Position numbers and translations under genes: made by a program. Positions 4,196 to 5,976 of a stretch of DNA of 5,976 bases are shown piece by piece. Location of the stretch: assembly GCA_002415845.1 (NCBI GenBank), contig DIAR01000038.1, positions 1-5,976 on the forward strand. The letters run 5' to 3'. The notes under the pieces are model-generated. The model was not told the origin of the DNA. It worked only from the letters and a program-made list of their open reading frames with translations, and made no database searches. This DNA comes from Candidatus Woesebacteria bacterium UBA5073. Lineage in GTDB: Bacteria > Patescibacteriota > Microgenomatia > UBA8517. Every line of letters begins with the position of its first letter. The stretch's first letter is position 1.

Positions 4196-5167
4196 TTAAA
4201 TTTCAATTAAGGCACTTTGCGACAGATTTATTTTATTGTAATCAACCGGACCCAGTGGAACTTTGTTTTCCGGATCATCCACAAAGAAAATAACAACCGG
4301 CCCCTTTTTGTAATTCTTGCCACCCAAATATTCCATCACTTCGGGGGAACCCCCGAAATGTTTTCCTGTCCAGGCAGCCGGACCTGAATCGGCAATGGCC
4401 GCCACAACCGCATTACCGTTAACGGTATTAACAATTAAAACCTTTCTGTATTTATACCAATTAATAAGATAAGACAGTCTGGTTTCCCAATCCGGCAAGT
4501 AAAGGGTTTGGACCACCGCATACCATCTTTCTGTATCTTCTAATCTTTCGTTCAAATCGTTTTTGCTTTTGGCAAAATAGCCCCAACCGCCCAAACCAGG
4601 GGCAATCCCTTCCTTAATCACATCACCCGTTCCATGTTGCTCCAGGGTATCCCCTGGATATCTTCTTAAATGCTGTTCTGCTCCTATAAGTCCATAGGTG
4701 GTATTTAGATGTTCTCCCTCCAAGGTGGCTTTGGTTTTAACACCAATCACATTTTCAAAAACCTGTTCCAAATATTTTTCTTCCTCCCGGGTCAAACTTC
4801 TTGTTTTCTCCGGCAAAATCCCAGCCAAACTATCCACTAATAGTTTCTGGGTTATGGGTGAGGCTTCAGCTCTTTCTTTTAAAGCCTTAACTACTTCCTG
4901 TGGTGAAGGTAGGGTTTTCCCGTCGGTTGGCGGAGATAAAAGTAGGGCTCCCGTTAGGGCTCCTGCTCCCAAAAGTTTAGCCGAATGTTCCCTGATTTTG
5001 GCCAAATCGATGCCCTTTTCCCGGAAAAACTTTTCAACATAAGGGTACTTCTCGGAAAAGTTCTTCTTGGCTTCCAAGTGCTTAAGTTTTATTTTGTTGC
5101 GAAGAAATTCAACATCAATTCTGTCTTTATTGATGTCTTCATATGTTTTGGCAGGGTATTTAGGCAT
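4196..5167 (-). CDS. Putative cell-envelope protein with GPxxWTGK (double-psi-barrel-like) C-terminal domain
   Basis: This 323-aa protein is of a kind I recall as widespread in CPR genomes and uncharacterised. Residues 1-60 are charged and helical. Residues about 63-79 (AKLLGAGALTGALLLSP) are a short hydrophobic segment that could be a membrane anchor placing the rest outside. Residues 120-148 contain another helix. From about 155 the conserved part begins: TTYGLIGAEQHLRRYPGDT, APGLGGWGYFA (189-199), then KVLIVNTVNGNAVVAAIADSG (242-262, in two strands: KVLIVNTV and AVVAAIADSG) and GPAAWTGKHFGGSPEVMEYLG (from 262). This resembles RlpA-type double-psi barrels, where 'V.N..NG.SVVV.I.DRGP' precedes 'R.IDLS..A...LG'; D260 would match the catalytic-type Asp. 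The protein ends with VVIFFVDDPENKVPLGPVDY. It lies two bases after gltX and shares its mRNA. A peptidoglycan-related role is inference. Confidence 0.75.
   Translation of the reverse strand: MPKYPAKTYEDINKDRIDVEFLRNKIKLKHLEAKKNFSEKYPYVEKFFREKGIDLAKIREHSAKLLGAGALTGALLLSPPTDGKTLPSPQEVVKALKERAEASPITQKLLVDSLAGILPEKTRSLTREEEKYLEQVFENVIGVKTKATLEGEHLNTTYGLIGAEQHLRRYPGDTLEQHGTGDVIKEGIAPGLGGWGYFAKSKNDLNERLEDTERWYAVVQTLYLPDWETRLSYLINWYKYRKVLIVNTVNGNAVVAAIADSGPAAWTGKHFGGSPEVMEYLGGKNYKKGPVVIFFVDDPENKVPLGPVDYNKINLSQSALIEI
4340..4357. repeat. GC-rich inverted repeat inside the 323-aa gene
   Basis: TTCGGGGG (4340-4347) and CCCCCGAA (4350-4357) are perfect complements with a 2-base centre. It encodes the HFGGSPE part of the conserved motif, so coding constraint may explain it. 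It is an unusually strong hairpin for this AT-rich DNA and could cause pausing, but nothing else suggests a regulatory role. Confidence 0.4.
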
Positions 5168-5169
5168 AT

Positions 5170-5976
5170 TTAAAAATAACTTTTTATTCTTTTAAGGGCT
5201 GTTTCTTTTCCTAAAATTATCATTGATTCATTGATGGGCGGTGTAAATTTACTGCCGGCTATAGCAATTCTTAAATCCATAAAAAAGTCCCCGACTTTAA
5301 AATCTTTTACTTTAATCATCTTCATCAGTTCTTCATCCAAGCTTTCTTTTTTCCACTCATCAATCTTTTCTAAAATTTCATATGCGGCTATTAGGTGATC
5401 TTTCATTTTTTTGCCAAAAAGGGGTTCATCGGCTTTCTTTTCGGTAAAGAAAAAGCCGGCAAAGTCTGCATAATCGGTCAGTTTGGCAATCCGGTCTTTA
5501 ACCAAAGGCATGGTTCTGGCTATTAAATCCTTGGCAAGTTTTTTCTTGTTTAACTCAAAGATTAATTCAGTTAATTTTGCATCATCCATTTTTCTGATAT
5601 ATTCGCCGTTAAACCAATCCAGTTTTTCCCGATTAAAAATGGGGTTTGATTTCTGAAAACCTTTTTCGTCAAAAGCTTTTACAAATTCATCAAGTGAATA
5701 AATTTCCCGATTATCTTTCGGCGCCCAGCCCAAAAGCATAATGAAGTTTAAAATGGCTTCCGGCAGATAACCTTCTTCCAAAAAGCCTTTGCAGGAAGTT
5801 GAACCTTTTCTTTTTGACAGCTTTCCCCCCGAGGGATCCAAGATGTCGGTTAAGTGGCCGATTTGGGGCAGATTAAAACCAAGATATTCATAAACCAATA
5901 AATGAATCGGTGTTGAAGGCAACCAATCATGCCCTCTTAAAACATGGGTAATGTCCATATCGTTGTCATCAACCAC
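5170..5976 (-). CDS. gltX: Glutamyl-tRNA synthetase, C-terminal part (runs off the window)
   Basis: This is the C-terminal 268 or so residues of a class I glutamyl-tRNA synthetase, which attaches glutamate to tRNA-Glu (and, in nondiscriminating forms, to tRNA-Gln) in the cytoplasm. The fragment opens with VDDNDMDITHVLRGHDWLPS, the conserved 'VDDH.M.ITHVIRG.EWL.ST' block. KLSKRKGS (fragment residues 52-59) is the KMSKS catalytic loop, and GYLPEAILNFIMLLGW (69-84) follows as usual. The region PIFNREKLDWFNGEYIRK begins the anticodon-binding helical domain, which ends with the typical LRIAIAGSKFTPPINESMIILG. The first codon in the window is GTG but encodes an internal valine, not the start; about 200-230 N-terminal residues, including the HIGH motif, lie beyond position 5976. 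It is the upstream gene of a tight operon, two bases before the 323-aa gene. Its promoter is outside the window. Confidence 0.95.
   Translation of the reverse strand: MVDDNDMDITHVLRGHDWLPSTPIHLLVYEYLGFNLPQIGHLTDILDPSGGKLSKRKGSTSCKGFLEEGYLPEAILNFIMLLGWAPKDNREIYSLDEFVKAFDEKGFQKSNPIFNREKLDWFNGEYIRKMDDAKLTELIFELNKKKLAKDLIARTMPLVKDRIAKLTDYADFAGFFFTEKKADEPLFGKKMKDHLIAAYEILEKIDEWKKESLDEELMKMIKVKDFKVGDFFMDLRIAIAGSKFTPPINESMIILGKETALKRIKSYF

Noticed and set aside
4698..5173. Plus-strand open frames opposite the 323-aa gene
   Set aside because: They have no motif or start signal and lie fully within a gene that carries conserved motifs in the other frame.

Overview
The window looks like a piece of a small-genome bacterium of the Candidate Phyla Radiation (Patescibacteria, possibly the Microgenomates side). 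The grounds are inference from gene content. It carries several proteins of the kinds I associate with that group: a secreted DUF5667-like coiled-coil protein, a DUF4258 protein ending in FWRFLLKKIF, an HExxH protein with a CPR-type C-terminal half, an all-helical 109-residue protein and a GxGPxxWTGK protein. The DNA is AT-rich, intergenic gaps are short, and there is no visible Shine-Dalgarno (SD) sequence in front of any start codon. No mobile element, CRISPR array or rRNA is seen.

Layout, left to right. At 37-521 (minus) there is a membrane-anchored protein with eight extracytoplasmic cysteines, with its own -10 box and, just upstream, the terminator of the next gene. At 535-1743 (minus) there is a 371-aa HExxH zincin-like protein with a consensus-like promoter. 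The gap at 1651-2013 is not empty: it holds a 45-aa gene (1763-1900, minus) of a GGPYKTK...LRQVEFFKH type, with a perfect TATAAT five bases before its ATG and a cluster of palindromes upstream. At 2014-2849 (minus) there is a secreted coiled-coil protein with a Gly-rich tail, whose start codon abuts a 24-nt perfect inverted repeat. At 2871-2956 (minus) lies tRNA-Gln(CTG). At 2974-3267 (minus) a DUF4258 protein and at 3318-3866 (plus) a hypoxanthine phosphoribosyltransferase are transcribed divergently from a tight intergenic region. At 3863-5976 (minus) lies a compact operon read as gltX (partial), a 323-aa putative cell-envelope protein, and a 109-aa helical protein, with gaps of 2-3 bases. 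Its last stop codon overlaps the stop of the convergent phosphoribosyltransferase.

How the parts relate. GltX and tRNA-Gln both belong to translation; if the organism charges tRNA-Gln indirectly, GltX would be nondiscriminating and act on that tRNA, but nothing here shows it. Hpt is a purine salvage enzyme, expected in an organism that imports bases. Three proteins (145, 265 and probably 323 aa) are predicted to be membrane-anchored or exported. The clearest cross-gene signal is transcriptional: four protein genes have a -10-like hexamer 5-8 bases before the start codon and no SD, which predicts leaderless mRNAs. I do not see a defined multi-gene defence or metabolic system; the less-described material is the 45-aa gene with its palindromes, the zincin-like protein and the 323-aa protein next to gltX.
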